Shown here: in pieces, positions 37,841 through 47,376 of the stretch | Layout of the letters: every line of letters begins with the position of its first letter | Position numbering within the stretch: the stretch's first letter is position 1 | Source: Xylophilus ampelinus | GTDB lineage: Bacteria > Pseudomonadota > Gammaproteobacteria > Burkholderiales > Burkholderiaceae_C | Direction of reading: 5' to 3' | Length of the DNA: 64,000 nucleotides | Assembly: GCF_901875635.1 (NCBI RefSeq) | Contig: NZ_CABFMN010000128.1 | Span: forward strand, 76,068 to 140,067 | Position numbers and translations under genes: made by a program | Notes under the pieces: generated by a model | Seen by the model: only the letters and a program-made list of their open reading frames with translations | Databases searched by the model: none | Told to the model about the DNA's origin: nothing

Positions 37841-38497
37841 TCAGCCGTTGACGAACTGCATGCGCGTGCCACCAAGCTCGAGCACATCGCCGTCCTGCAG
37901 CGCGACAGCCTCGGCCCCCAGAGGCTCGCCGTTGAGCGTCGTCCCCCCGTCGATCGGTGCCACCACGTAGCCCTGCAGGCGACGGGTGACGGCCGCCACG
38001 GCCACGCCGGGTTTCCCGATGGTAGTGACCACTTTCTGCAGCGACACCTCGCGGCCCGCGCCGCTCCCGCTGAGCACGCGGATGACGGCCGATGCGCCTC
38101 CGCCCAGAGGAACGGGCGCAGTGACCCCGGCCGACAGAGGAACCGGAGCTGACGCGGGCGCGAGGCCCGCAGCCGCCGGACGAGGCGCAGGCATGTCGAC
38201 GGCCGGGCCGTTGACTGCCAGGTAGCGGATCTTGTACTTGCCGACTTCGATGACGTCGTTGTGCTCGAGCGCCTGCTTGCGGATGGCACGCGCGTTGACG
38301 TAGGTGCCGTTGGTGCTGTTGAGGTCTTCAAGGTAGACATCGGAGCCGATCATGTGCAGCACGGCATGCTCGCCGCTCACGGCAAGATTGTCGATCACGA
38401 TGTCGTTGTAGGGGCGGCGGCCCAGCGTGGTGCGCTCCTTGGCAAGCGACACCTCCTTGAGGACAACTCCATCGATAGCAACCACCAACTTCGGCAT
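37841..38497 (-). CDS. Double FHA-domain protein
   Basis: 218 residues. The first FHA domain (~20-95) is canonical: TTLGRRPYNDIVIDNLAVSG, then EHAVL and LEDLNSTNGTYVN with the Arg, Ser, His and Asn of the phosphothreonine pocket. An Ala/Pro linker precedes a second FHA-like domain (~140-218; VTTIGKPGVAVAAVTRR, GGTTLNGEPLG) whose pocket is partly degenerate. It should read phospho-Thr marks left by a Ser/Thr kinase; none is encoded here. It lies between the PP2C phosphatase and the cyclase on one strand. Confidence 0.88.
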   Translation of the reverse strand: MPKLVVAIDGVVLKEVSLAKERTTLGRRPYNDIVIDNLAVSGEHAVLHMIGSDVYLEDLNSTNGTYVNARAIRKQALEHNDVIEVGKYKIRYLAVNGPAVDMPAPRPAAAGLAPASAPVPLSAGVTAPVPLGGGASAVIRVLSGSGAGREVSLQKVVTTIGKPGVAVAAVTRRLQGYVVAPIDGGTTLNGEPLGAEAVALQDGDVLELGGTRMQFVNG

Positions 38498-38568
38498 GGC
38501 CGACTCTCCTGAAGAACGCGTGATAGGGGTATGTCGGCAGGCCCTGGGGAAACGGCCTTCCCGGTCTG

Positions 38569-39375
38569 TTAATCGGGAGCGGAGGCCGGCCCGGCCAGCG
38601 CCAGCACCACCGAGATGTTGTCCCGGCCCCCATTCTCGTTCGCAGCTGCAACCAAAAGTGTTGCTTTTTCTGGAAGACTGTTATCTTGTAACAAAAGTGT
38701 GAAAATCTGCGCGTCGCTCACCATTTCGCTGAGACCGTCCGAGCACAGCAGGAAAAGATCCCCAGGTTCCGCCACGTGCTCGTTGACCTCGAGCTCCACC
38801 TGCCGCTCGATGCCCAGCGCACGAGTGACGAGGTTGCGATGAGGAGATACGGCAGCCTCTTCCGGCGTGATGGCACCGGCGTCGAGCTGCTCTTGCAGCA
38901 ACGAATGGTCACGGGTGAGCAACTCGAACTGGGTGCCTCGGCGGAGCCGATAGCAGCGCGAGTCGCCGATGTGCCCGACCAACACCCGCGGACCTCCGAA
39001 GGCCGCGACGACCAACGTGGTGCCCATGCCGCGCAACTGGTCGTTGGCCGCGCTGGCTTCGAAGATGGCGCGGTTGGCCTCGTCCGTGCTGCTCTGCATG
39101 GCCCGCCGCATGGCGCGAGACGGTGCGGCAGGCCCCGCGTGCGCCAACCACCGACCGAAGCTGGCCTGCACGAGCGCGATCGCCATGCCGCTGGCCACTT
39201 CTCCTCCGTTGTAGCCTCCCATCCCGTCAGCCAGCACGGCGACGCCAAGGCTGGGATCGAATGCGATCGCGTCCTCGTTGTTGCCTCGGACCTTGCCCGC
39301 ATCGGTGAGCGCGGCGAATTCCCAAGGCAGCGGCAGCACCGACGTCGTAACGGAAACAGGTGCAGCGTTGGGCAT
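38569..39375 (-). CDS. PP2C-type serine/threonine protein phosphatase
   Basis: 268 residues with the PPM metal motifs in order: GKVRGNNEDAIAFD, VAVLADGMGGYNGGEVAS, VGHIGDSRCYRL, LFLLCSDGLSEMV and NGGRDNISVVLA. It removes phosphate from Ser/Thr in a manganese- or magnesium-dependent way. Upstream of the FHA and cyclase genes, it gives a phosphatase-reader-cAMP set; the matching kinase is not in the window. The start may be somewhat later, since the first ~15 residues are not conserved. Confidence 0.92.
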   Translation of the reverse strand: MPNAAPVSVTTSVLPLPWEFAALTDAGKVRGNNEDAIAFDPSLGVAVLADGMGGYNGGEVASGMAIALVQASFGRWLAHAGPAAPSRAMRRAMQSSTDEANRAIFEASAANDQLRGMGTTLVVAAFGGPRVLVGHIGDSRCYRLRRGTQFELLTRDHSLLQEQLDAGAITPEEAAVSPHRNLVTRALGIERQVELEVNEHVAEPGDLFLLCSDGLSEMVSDAQIFTLLLQDNSLPEKATLLVAAANENGGRDNISVVLALAGPASAPD

Positions 39376-39392
39376 GGACTAGGTTTCGGTTT

Positions 39393-40091
39393 TCAGGTTG
39401 CGGCCACAGCGCTGCGTCGGCTCAGCCACTTGCCGACGGCGATCACCAGCACGGCCCCGGCAGCGGCAGCGGCATGCAGCAGCCACGGGTTGGCTGCCAT
39501 GACGCCGCGCAGCGACACGTCGCTGGCGATGGTTTCGCCACCCACCCAGCCGATCAGGGCGGCGCCCAGCATGACAATGATCGGGAAGCGCTCCATCAGC
39601 TTGATCATCAGCGTGCTGCCGAAGATCACGAGCGGGATGCTGATGGCCAGGCCCAGCACCAGCAGGACCATGCTGCCTTGGGCAGCCGCCGCCACGGCAA
39701 TCACGTTGTCCAGGCTCATGACCAGGTCGGCGATGAGGATGGTGCGCACGGCCGCCATCATGCCGCCGTACTCCTTGCCCTCGCCTTCGTCCTCGTCCTC
39801 GTCGCCCAGCAGCTGCACGCCGATCCACAGCAGCAGCAGGCCGCCGATGATCTGCAGGTAAGGCAGTGCGAGCAGCTTGGCGGCGACTACCGTCAGCACG
39901 ATGCGCAGCACGACCGCGGCGCCGGAGCCGAAGAGGATCGCCTTCTTCTGCTGTGCGGGCGGCAACGAACGGGCGGCCAGCGCGATCACGACCGCGTTGT
40001 CGCCCGAGAGGATGATGTTGATCCAGATGATCTTGACCAGACCGATCCAGAAGTCAGCGCTTTGCAGGATTTCCATTGATGACGTCTCCAC
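39393..40091 (-). CDS. TerC family membrane protein, second paralogue
   Basis: 232 residues, about seven membrane helices. Signatures: IIWINIILSGDNAVVIALAA and LIADLVMSLDNVIAVAAAA. A central acidic cluster (GDEDEDEGEGKE) between helices 3 and 4 is longer than in the paralogue at 15446. No yybP-ykoY elements are visible upstream, so it may not be Mn-inducible. The first residues (METSSMEILQ) leave ATG 40091 or the Met at position 6 possible. Its stop lies 17 bases before the PP2C start. Confidence 0.9.
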   Translation of the reverse strand: METSSMEILQSADFWIGLVKIIWINIILSGDNAVVIALAARSLPPAQQKKAILFGSGAAVVLRIVLTVVAAKLLALPYLQIIGGLLLLWIGVQLLGDEDEDEGEGKEYGGMMAAVRTILIADLVMSLDNVIAVAAAAQGSMVLLVLGLAISIPLVIFGSTLMIKLMERFPIIVMLGAALIGWVGGETIASDVSLRGVMAANPWLLHAAAAAGAVLVIAVGKWLSRRSAVAAT

Positions 40092-40103
40092 GATGTTATG
40101 TGT

Positions 40104-40140
40104 GGAAAGGGCGCTCGCAACCTGAATTGCGAGCGCCCTC
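40104..40140 (-). terminator. Rho-independent terminator of sucCD
   Basis: GGGCGCTCGCAA (40109-40120) pairs perfectly with TTGCGAGCGCCC (40127-40138) around a six-base loop. On the minus strand it is followed by TTTCC. It lies 40-75 bases past the sucD stop. Confidence 0.85.
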
Positions 40141-40181
40141 TCGTTTGTGTGGCGCGAAAGCGATCTGCCCGGCTGGCAGGA

Positions 40182-41075
40182 TCAGAGCAGGCCCTTGAGC
40201 AGCTTGCCCATCTCGGAGGGGTTGCGGGTGATGGTGAAGCCGCACTCTTCCATGATGGCGAGCTTGGCATCGGCCGTGTCGGCCCCACCCGAGATCAGCG
40301 CGCCGGCATGACCCATGCGCTTGCCGGGAGGCGCCGTGACCCCGGCGATGAAGCCGACGATCGGCTTCTTCATGTGGTCCTTGCACCAGCGGGCGGCTTC
40401 GGCCTCGTCGGGGCCGCCGATCTCGCCGATCATGATCACGGCGTCCGTGTCGGGATCGTCGTTGAAGGCCTTCATCACGTCGATGTGCTTCAGGCCGTTG
40501 ATCGGGTCGCCGCCGATGCCCACCGCGGTGGACTGGCCGATGCCCAGCTCGGTGAGCTGCGCCACGGCTTCATAGGTCAGCGTGCCGGAGCGGCTGACCA
40601 CGCCGACGCGGCCCTTCTTGTGGATGTGGCCCGGCATGATGCCGATCTTGATCTCGTCGGGCGTGATGAGGCCAGGGCAGTTGGGGCCCAGCAGCAGCGT
40701 CTTCTTGCCGCCCTTGGCTTCCTTGGCCTTCATCTTGTTGCGCACTTCGAGCATGTCCTTGACCGGGATGCCTTCGGTGATGCAGATGGCCAGGTCCAGG
40801 TCGGCCTCGACGGCTTCCCAGATCGCGGCGGCGGCACCGGCGGGTGGCACGTAGATCACCGACACGGTGGCGCCGGTCTGGGTGGCGGCTTCCTTCACCG
40901 AGGCGTAGATCGGGATGTTGAAGATCGACTCGCCGGCTTTCTTCGGATTCACGCCGGCCACGAAGCAGTTCTTGCCGTTCGCGTATTCCTGGCACTTCTC
41001 GGTGTGGAACTGCCCGGTCTTGCCCGTGATGCCCTGGGTGATGACCTTGGTGTCCTTGTTGATGTAGATCGACAT
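40182..41075 (-). CDS. sucD: Succinyl-CoA synthetase alpha subunit
   Basis: 297 residues, standard length. [20 protein letters not shown] is the CoA-binding start; [20 protein letters not shown] holds the His that is phosphorylated in catalysis (GHAGAL). With SucC it makes ATP or GTP from succinyl-CoA in the TCA cycle. Follows sucC with a 12-base gap. Confidence 0.97.
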   Translation of the reverse strand: MSIYINKDTKVITQGITGKTGQFHTEKCQEYANGKNCFVAGVNPKKAGESIFNIPIYASVKEAATQTGATVSVIYVPPAGAAAAIWEAVEADLDLAICITEGIPVKDMLEVRNKMKAKEAKGGKKTLLLGPNCPGLITPDEIKIGIMPGHIHKKGRVGVVSRSGTLTYEAVAQLTELGIGQSTAVGIGGDPINGLKHIDVMKAFNDDPDTDAVIMIGEIGGPDEAEAARWCKDHMKKPIVGFIAGVTAPPGKRMGHAGALISGGADTADAKLAIMEECGFTITRNPSEMGKLLKGLL

Positions 41076-41087
41076 GGCGAATGTTCC

Positions 41088-42248
<1,161 letters not shown>

Positions 42249-42351
42249 GAGGAGTCTCTCGGAACGGAGTTGGATGGTTCTGTTGTCCGCGGGCCACGCG
42301 CACCGGCTGGCTGGGCAGGCGGGGGCGGCGGAGCAGCCGTCGACTGTATCA

Positions 42352-42366
42352 TGGTGCGTTGCACCA
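42352..42366. promoter_or_regulatory. Palindrome between sucC and argC, possible operator
   Basis: TGGTGC-GTT-GCACCA is a perfect 6-bp-arm palindrome about 100 bases upstream of sucC and 87 bases before argC. It could be bound by a regulator of either gene; no family can be assigned. Confidence 0.35.
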
Positions 42367-42452
42367 CAGGGCCGGACCGCTCATGTGGTCAATACGTAGT
42401 TTCCGCGTGAGCGGAAGCGCTTCCCCGCAGCTCGAGTCAGAGGAGGCATCGC

Positions 42453-43376
42453 ATGCCCAGGATCTTCATCGACGGCGAAGCCGGCACCACCGGCCTGCAG
42501 ATTCGCGAGCGACTCGCCCGCATGCCGCAGGTCGAGCTGGTCAGCATCGCACCCGAGCTGCGCAAGGACGCCTCCGCCAAGCGCGACCTGATGGCCGGGG
42601 TCGACCTGGTCATCCTGTGCCTGCATGACGACGCCGCGCGCGAGTCGGTCGCCTTGATCGACGGCCTGGGCAGCCGCAAGCCGCGCATCGTCGACGCCTC
42701 GACCGCGCACCGCGTGGCGCCGCGCTGGGTCTACGGCTTTCCAGAACTGGCGCCCGGGCAGGCCGAGGCGGTGGCAAAGGCCGAGCGCGTCGCCAATCCG
42801 GGCTGCTACGCCACCGGCGCCATCGCGCTGGTGCGGCCGCTGGTCGATGCGGGGCTGCTGCCCGCCGATTTCCCGATCGCATTGCCTTCGGTGAGCGGCT
42901 ACTCCGGCGGCGGCCGCACCATGATCGAGGCCTACGAGGCCGGCACCGCCCCGCTGTTCGAGACCTATGCACTGGGCCTGAAGCACAAGCACATCCCCGA
43001 GATCATGAAGTACACCGGCCTCACGGCGCGGCCCGTCTTCATCCCTTCGGTGGGCAACTTCAAACAGGGCATGCTGGTGCAATTGCCGCTGCATCTCGAC
43101 CAGCTGCCGGGCAAGCCAAAGGCAGGCGACCTGCAGGCCGCGTACGCCGCGCATTACGCGAAGAGCAACACGCCCGAGCAGTTCGTCAAGGTGTTGCCGC
43201 CGACCGAGGACGGCAAGCTTGACGCGCAGGCACTCAACGACACGAACGTGCTGGAAATCCGCGTGTTCCCGAACGAGGACCACCGCCACGCCGTCGCCAT
43301 CGCACGGCTGGACAACCTGGGCAAGGGCGCCAGCGGCGCCGCGGTGCAGAACCTGTCGCTGATGCTGGGCCTCTGA
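42453..43376 (+). CDS. argC: N-acetyl-gamma-glutamyl-phosphate reductase, short (type 2) form
   Basis: 307 residues, the shorter ArgC class. [20 protein letters not shown] is the NADP-binding start, [18 protein letters not shown] contains the catalytic Cys, and [16 protein letters not shown] the catalytic His region. It makes N-acetylglutamate semialdehyde in arginine synthesis. A GAGGAGG-like site precedes the ATG. The upstream 42401-42424 holds two overlapping inverted repeats (TTCCGC-gtga-GCGGAA and GGAAGCGCTTCC). Repeat copy 8 starts one base after the TGA. Confidence 0.95.
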   Translation: MPRIFIDGEAGTTGLQIRERLARMPQVELVSIAPELRKDASAKRDLMAGVDLVILCLHDDAARESVALIDGLGSRKPRIVDASTAHRVAPRWVYGFPELAPGQAEAVAKAERVANPGCYATGAIALVRPLVDAGLLPADFPIALPSVSGYSGGGRTMIEAYEAGTAPLFETYALGLKHKHIPEIMKYTGLTARPVFIPSVGNFKQGMLVQLPLHLDQLPGKPKAGDLQAAYAAHYAKSNTPEQFVKVLPPTEDGKLDAQALNDTNVLEIRVFPNEDHRHAVAIARLDNLGKGASGAAVQNLSLMLGL

Positions 43377-43377
43377 T

Positions 43378-43441
43378 GCTATCGTTTTGATAGCTTTCAG
43401 CGCCCAACCTGCGGGCGCTGCAGGTCTTTTTGCCACTCAAG
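43378..43441 (+). repeat. Dispersed repeat family 1, copy 8
   Basis: GCTATCGTTTTGATAGC, GCGCCCAACC..GCGGGCGCTGCAGG and TCTTTTTGCCACTCAA. It abuts the argC stop in the context CTCTGATGCTATCG, identical to copy 3. Confidence 0.9.
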
Positions 43442-43461
43442 CCAGCGCGAAAGCCGGACGC

Positions 43462-43782
43462 TCAGCCATTCACCACGGCACGCGCCAGCGCCACCAACGC
43501 CGCCGACATCAGCAGCGCGCCGCCCGCCTGCAGCAACCCTCCCACCCAGCGGCCGGAGCGCGCGGTGTGCAGGCGCTCGGCAACGGCAGTTCCCCAGCGG
43601 GTCTGCAGCACATCGGCCAGATGCACCCGGCCCGCACGCGCGGGCCCGGTCAGGCGAAGTCCCCAGCAGGCCAGTTGCCAGCCGGCCGCCGCAGCGAGCA
43701 GGCAGCCGCCGATGCCCTGGCTGCGCAACGCGCCATAGAGGCCCTGCACCCAACCGATCAGCAGGGGGTCCCGGAGGTCCAT
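43462..43782 (-). CDS. Small hypothetical membrane protein
   Basis: 106 residues from ATG 43782, with two hydrophobic segments (GGCLLAAAAGWQLACWGLRL and VGGLLQAGGALLMSAALVAL). No family recognised. The longer open frame upstream to 43989 is low-complexity and overlaps the operator-like region of the divergent HTH gene, so I take the shorter version. No clear ribosome-binding site, which keeps confidence modest. Confidence 0.5.
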   Translation of the reverse strand: MDLRDPLLIGWVQGLYGALRSQGIGGCLLAAAAGWQLACWGLRLTGPARAGRVHLADVLQTRWGTAVAERLHTARSGRWVGGLLQAGGALLMSAALVALARAVVNG

Positions 43783-43981
43783 GGCCAAGGGCTGCAGCAC
43801 CGGGCGCGTGGCTTGGGGTGCCGATGGTGATCGAATGGCGGACGCGCTCGCCTGCCGGCGGCTGACCGCCAGCGGCGCAGCCGCATGCACGGGCCGTTGC
43901 CCCTGAATGACTTCATTTCTCCCTGCCTGTTCTTCTGCGAAAACGATGCGAAGCACGGAAATTGTGTTTCGCCCGCGACCC

Positions 43982-44007
43982 AAAGTCAATTTTTACCGAC
44001 TGACTTT
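43982..44007. promoter_or_regulatory. Inverted repeat upstream of the HTH regulator, probable autoregulatory operator
   Basis: AAAGTCA (43982-43988) and TGACTTT (44001-44007) are perfect 7-bp arms with a 12-base AT-containing spacer. They end 28 bases before the regulator ATG, a typical place for a repressor to sit over its own promoter. A further AGTGGTCGG follows. Confidence 0.5.
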
Positions 44008-44035
44008 CAGTGGTCGGATCGGAACCATCCCCGCG

Positions 44036-44467
44036 ATGAGTTCCGCCCAGGATCGCGACGCATTCAGCCAGAGGCTGCGCCTTTCGCTCGACCGCGCGGG
44101 CTGGAAGGTGATCGGCGCGACCGGCCTGGCGCGCGAATTCAACCGTCGCAGCAGCAACCACCCGGTCACCGCCCATGCAACCCGGAAGTGGCTGCAGGGC
44201 GAGGCGATCCCGGCGCAGGGCCGACTGCAGGAACTGGCCCGCTGGCTGGAAGTGCCGCCGCAGTGGCTGCGCTTCGGCGACGAGCCGTCATCCGCGGCGG
44301 CGCGCCGCCCGCCCGGCGTGTCGGAGTCGTCACCAGCACCCTACGTGCCGGAGCTTGCGGCCAAGCTGGCCGCGGACCTGGCCCGGCTCAGCCCCGAGCA
44401 GTTGCGGGTGATCGAAGCGCTGGTCGGCCTCTTGCTGAGCGAGCAGCCTCGGCCGCAGCAGGCCTAA
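44036..44467 (+). CDS. Helix-turn-helix (XRE/CI-like) transcriptional regulator
   Basis: 143 residues. The N-terminal ~70 residues (RDAFSQRLRLSLDRAGWKVI, GLAREFNRRSSNHPVTAHAT, RKWLQGEAIPAQGRLQELAR, WLEVPPQWLRFG) resemble the lambda-repressor-like DNA-binding domain of short phage-type regulators. A Pro-rich linker and a helical tail (LARLSPEQLRVIEALVGLLL) follow, likely for dimerisation. The inverted repeat at 43982-44007 is a candidate operator. Targets are unknown; no prophage genes are nearby. Confidence 0.75.
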   Translation: MSSAQDRDAFSQRLRLSLDRAGWKVIGATGLAREFNRRSSNHPVTAHATRKWLQGEAIPAQGRLQELARWLEVPPQWLRFGDEPSSAAARRPPGVSESSPAPYVPELAAKLAADLARLSPEQLRVIEALVGLLLSEQPRPQQA

Positions 44468-44919
44468 CCACTGCCCACAGGGCGTACGGGCGGCGCCGCC
44501 TCGAGCAGGTCGCGCAGCGTGCGCAGGTCGCGTGCGATCCAGCGCGCATCACGCTCGAAGGCCGCGTCGTCCATGGACGGCTGGCGCAGCAGCGTGAACT
44601 GGAATTCGCACACGTCCTCGCCCAGGCCGATGACGCGAAAGGGCAGGTAGATCTCGGCCGCGCACTCGGGCGCCTCGGGCGTCACCCAGTGGTCGAGCAC
44701 CCCGAAGTCGTTGGCAGGCGCGAAGCGCACGCGGGCGCGGCTGCCCTCGGCGGTCTCGAAGCGCCAGTGCGCACCCTCGCGCGTGAAGTGGCCGCTGGAC
44801 AGGCCATTGGCCCATTCGGGCATCCGCAGCGGGTCGGCGGCCAGCGCCCAGGCACGCCGCCAGTCGCAGGCCACGCGCTCAGTGATCACGCGCGTCATGG
44901 TGGGAAGAACATCAGTCAT
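44464..44919 (-). CDS. SRPBCC-fold (polyketide cyclase/START-like) protein
   Basis: 151 residues. It opens with [20 protein letters not shown] and carries the domain's alternating strand pattern ([38 protein letters not shown]) and a final long helix ([19 protein letters not shown]), like other ligand-binding SRPBCC proteins. The ligand is unknown. ATG 44919 follows GGAGGTGACG and overlaps the recX stop by eight bases, so it is translationally coupled to recX. Confidence 0.75.
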   Translation of the reverse strand: MTDVLPTMTRVITERVACDWRRAWALAADPLRMPEWANGLSSGHFTREGAHWRFETAEGSRARVRFAPANDFGVLDHWVTPEAPECAAEIYLPFRVIGLGEDVCEFQFTLLRQPSMDDAAFERDARWIARDLRTLRDLLEAAPPVRPVGSG

Positions 44920-45364
44920 CGTCACCTCCGGTTCGCAGGACTTTCGCCACCGTGGCGCCCGCAAAGCCGCGCGCCAGGAGGAAGCGGGCCTGTCGGGCGC
45001 GCTCCTTCGCATCCGACGGCGGCGCGTCGAAGCGGCGCTGCCACAGCGCGCGGGCGCGTTCCAGCTCGGTGGCCTGCAGGCTGGACACCGCCTCGGCCAC
45101 GGCGTCGGCCGCGATGCCCTTGGCCTGCAGTTCCTGCCTCACCCGGGCCGCACCCAGCCGCGGGGCACGCTGGTGCAGCACCGACTGCACGACCCGCGCT
45201 TCGCTGATGAAGTCCTTGGCGGCCAGCTCGTCCAGTGCCCGCGCCAAGCTGCCGGCCTCCTCTTCGTGGCGGGCGAGCTTGCGCTCCAGCTCGGCACGCG
45301 AATGTTCACGCTGGCTCAGCAGACGCAGCGCGCGGCCCTTGAGCGAAGGAGCGGAAAAGGCCAT
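44912..45364 (-). CDS. recX: RecX regulatory protein
   Basis: 150 residues of three-helix repeats typical of RecX ([60 protein letters not shown]). RecX caps and destabilises RecA filaments. It follows recA on the same strand, but repeat copy 9 and a palindromic element lie between them, so it may be transcribed separately or by read-through. Confidence 0.92.
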   Translation of the reverse strand: MAFSAPSLKGRALRLLSQREHSRAELERKLARHEEEAGSLARALDELAAKDFISEARVVQSVLHQRAPRLGAARVRQELQAKGIAADAVAEAVSSLQATELERARALWQRRFDAPPSDAKERARQARFLLARGFAGATVAKVLRTGGDDD

Positions 45365-45366
45365 TT

Positions 45367-45431
45367 GCTATGAATTCGATAGCTGCTCGCGCCCGCAGGA
45401 TGGGCGCTGGAAGGCAATTTGGCTTGAAACC
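45367..45431 (+). repeat. Dispersed repeat family 1, copy 9
   Basis: GCTATGAATTCGATAGC, GCGCCCGCAGGATGGGCGCTGG and CAATTTGGCTTGAAA. Lies between recA and recX, two bases upstream of the recX start on the opposite strand. Confidence 0.9.
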
Positions 45432-45441
45432 CATGGACCTG

Positions 45442-45502
45442 CCGACGCGCAGGGCGCGAAAGAAATCTTTCACGCGCCCCCTGCGTTCGGCTGTCGGATC
45501 CC
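45442..45502 (-). repeat. Palindromic repeat family 2, short copy A; probable recA terminator
   Basis: On the minus strand GGGCGCGTGAAAG-ATTT-CTTTCGCGCCC forms a strong hairpin. The flank GATCCGACAGCCGAACGCAG is nearly identical to the left end of copy B at 47208. It lies directly after the recA stop and could act as its terminator, although no long T run follows. Confidence 0.65.
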
Positions 45503-45506
45503 GTTT

Positions 45507-46580
45507 TCAGTCGGCCTCGCCCGCCGCCCCCATGGGCAGAAGCGAGATGCCGAGCGACTCGCGCACCTTGTTCTCGATCTCGATGGCCAGGTCGGGGTTC
45601 TCGCGCAGGAACTCGCGGGCGTTGTCGCGGCCCTGGCCGATCTTCTCGCCACCGTAGGCGTACCAGGCGCCGGACTTCTCGACGATGCGGGCGTTGACGC
45701 CCATGTCGATGATCTCGCCCTCGCGGCTGATGCCCTCGCCGAAGAGGATGTCGAACTCGGCCGTCTTGAAGGGGGGCGAAACCTTGTTCTTCACCACCTT
45801 GACCTTGGTCTCGTTGCCGATCGCCTCGTCGCCCTTCTTGATGGTGCCGATGCGGCGGATGTCCAGGCGCACCGAGGCGTAGAACTTCAGCGCGTTGCCG
45901 CCGGTGGTGGTTTCGGGCGAGCCGAACATGACGCCGATCTTCATGCGGATCTGGTTGATGAAGATGACCATGCAGTTGGTCTTCTTGATCGTCGCGGTGA
46001 GCTTGCGCAGCGCCTGGCTCATGAGGCGGGCCTGCAGGCCGGGCAGCGAATCGCCCATCTCGCCCTCGATTTCGGCCTTGGGCGTGAGAGCGGCGACCGA
46101 GTCGATGACGATCAGGTCGACGGCGCCGGAGCGCACCAGCGAATCGGTGATTTCCAGGGCCTGCTCGCCGGTGTCGGGCTGGCTGATGAGCAGCTCCTGC
46201 AGGTTCACGCCGAGTTTCTGGGCGTATTGGGTGTCGAGCGCGTGTTCGGCGTCGACGAAGGCGCAGGTGCCGCCCTGCTTCTGCATGTTGGCGATCACTT
46301 GCAGCGTGAGCGTGGTCTTGCCAGACGACTCCGGACCGTAGATCTCGACCACGCGGCCGCGCGGCAGGCCGCCGACGCCCAGCGCCACGTCCAGGCCCAG
46401 CGAGCCGGTGGAGACGACCTGGATGTCCGCGATGGCCTCGCCCTCGCCCAGGCGCATGATCGTGCCCTTGCCGAACTGCTTCTCGATCTGGGCCAGCGCG
46501 GCTTGCAGCGCCTTGGCCTTTTCGCTGTCGGCGCCCGTGTTGCCACCGGCGACCTTTGCTCCCTTGACGACTGCGTCCAT
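45507..46580 (-). CDS. recA: Recombinase RecA
   Basis: 357 residues. Walker A is [11 protein letters not shown], Walker B is [30 protein letters not shown] carries the catalytic Glu region and loop L2 reads [20 protein letters not shown]. RecA drives homologous recombination and LexA self-cleavage. I start at ATG 46580 (MDAVVKG; GGAGTTTCGAG upstream), not the upstream in-frame start. A LexA-like palindrome lies at 46645-46660. Divergent from marR. Confidence 0.98.
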   Translation of the reverse strand: MDAVVKGAKVAGGNTGADSEKAKALQAALAQIEKQFGKGTIMRLGEGEAIADIQVVSTGSLGLDVALGVGGLPRGRVVEIYGPESSGKTTLTLQVIANMQKQGGTCAFVDAEHALDTQYAQKLGVNLQELLISQPDTGEQALEITDSLVRSGAVDLIVIDSVAALTPKAEIEGEMGDSLPGLQARLMSQALRKLTATIKKTNCMVIFINQIRMKIGVMFGSPETTTGGNALKFYASVRLDIRRIGTIKKGDEAIGNETKVKVVKNKVSPPFKTAEFDILFGEGISREGEIIDMGVNARIVEKSGAWYAYGGEKIGQGRDNAREFLRENPDLAIEIENKVRESLGISLLPMGAAGEAD

Positions 46581-46644
46581 CTCGAAACTCCTTGAAAAAC
46601 AACGGGTTGGGCTTGAATCGGATCCGGCTGCGATTAACGACAGG

Positions 46645-46660
46645 CTGGATGCATGACCAG
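46645..46660. promoter_or_regulatory. LexA-box-like palindrome upstream of recA
   Basis: CTGGATGCATGACCAG has the CTG-N10-CAG layout and a central ATGCAT of SOS boxes, although the consensus CTGT..ACAG is CTGG..CCAG here. It lies 65-80 bases before the recA start, where an SOS operator is expected. Confidence 0.45.
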
Positions 46661-46695
46661 TAATGTAGCGGCTCATACTTTTCTTGGAAGCTTGT

Positions 46696-46720
46696 TTTTG
46701 GTCAGTTTGCCTGACTAAAA
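46696..46720. promoter_or_regulatory. Inverted repeat upstream of marR, probable operator
   Basis: TTTTGGTCAG-TTTGC-CTGACTAAAA: 10-base arms with one mismatch. The site ends six bases before the marR start, in the usual size range for a MarR dimer site, and lies in the region shared with the recA promoter. Confidence 0.55.
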
Positions 46721-46726
46721 TGCGCC

Positions 46727-47200
46727 ATGGCTGCACTCCCCGACGACGCCTGGCGCCAGACCCACCTGGGCCGCCTGCTCGGCCACGCGATGCGCCGCTT
46801 CGACGCCCGCGTGTTCGAGCTCATGGCGCACGACGTCGAGGTCCCGCTGGCGCTGTCGAACCTGGCGGCCCGCCAGCAGGTGACGGCGGCGCACATCCAC
46901 ATCACGCGCCACCTGGCGCGCGCCGGCTCGCGCCTCACCGACCTGGCCGAGAGCGCCGGCATGAGCAAGCAGGCGATGGCCGCCCTGGTCGACCAATGCG
47001 CCGCCTGGGGCCTGGTCACGCGCGAGGCCGACCCGCACGACGCCCGCGCCCGCCGCGTCGTCTTCACGGCCGACGGGCTGGCCTGGCTCGACGCCTTCCG
47101 CCGCTCGGTCGCGCAGGCCGAGGCCGAATTCCGCGCCAGCGTGGGCGAAGAGGTGGCGACCGTGGTGGCGCTGGGGCTGGAGGCGTACGCGGGGTCTTGA
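46727..47200 (+). CDS. MarR family transcriptional regulator
   Basis: 157 residues with the MarR winged-helix: [30 protein letters not shown] for helices 3-4 (given in two overlapping parts [20 protein letters not shown] and [14 protein letters not shown]), then the wing [16 protein letters not shown]. The effector and targets are unknown. The inverted repeat at 46696-46720 suggests autoregulation. Divergent from recA; followed by a family 2 repeat. Confidence 0.85.
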   Translation: MAALPDDAWRQTHLGRLLGHAMRRFDARVFELMAHDVEVPLALSNLAARQQVTAAHIHITRHLARAGSRLTDLAESAGMSKQAMAALVDQCAAWGLVTREADPHDARARRVVFTADGLAWLDAFRRSVAQAEAEFRASVGEEVATVVALGLEAYAGS

Positions 47201-47204
47201 GGGC

Positions 47205-47340
47205 GGGATCGGACAGCCGAACGCAGAGGGCGCAAAGGATTCGCAGAGGCCGCAGAGGAAACTTCCAAAGATTTCTTCTGGCTTTTCTGCGTTCTCTGCG
47301 TCATCTTTGCGCCCTCTGCGTTCGGAAGTCCGCGTTCCAC
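47205..47340. repeat. Palindromic repeat family 2, copy B
   Basis: The arms 47217-47237 and 47305-47325 (CCGAACGCAGAGGGCGCAAAG and its exact inverse) form a perfect 21-bp stem. The ~67-base interior is made of further imperfect TCTGCG/CGCAGA repeats. The RNA or single strand would fold into a long hairpin. It fills the marR-response regulator gap. Confidence 0.88.
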
Positions 47341-47376
47341 GCCTTCCTAGAATCCCGCACCCCTCGGAGACACCCC

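Noticed and set aside
43783..43989. Longer N-terminus for the small membrane protein at 43462
   Set aside because: Composition is unlike a signal or membrane region and it would overlap the operator-like repeat of the divergent regulator.
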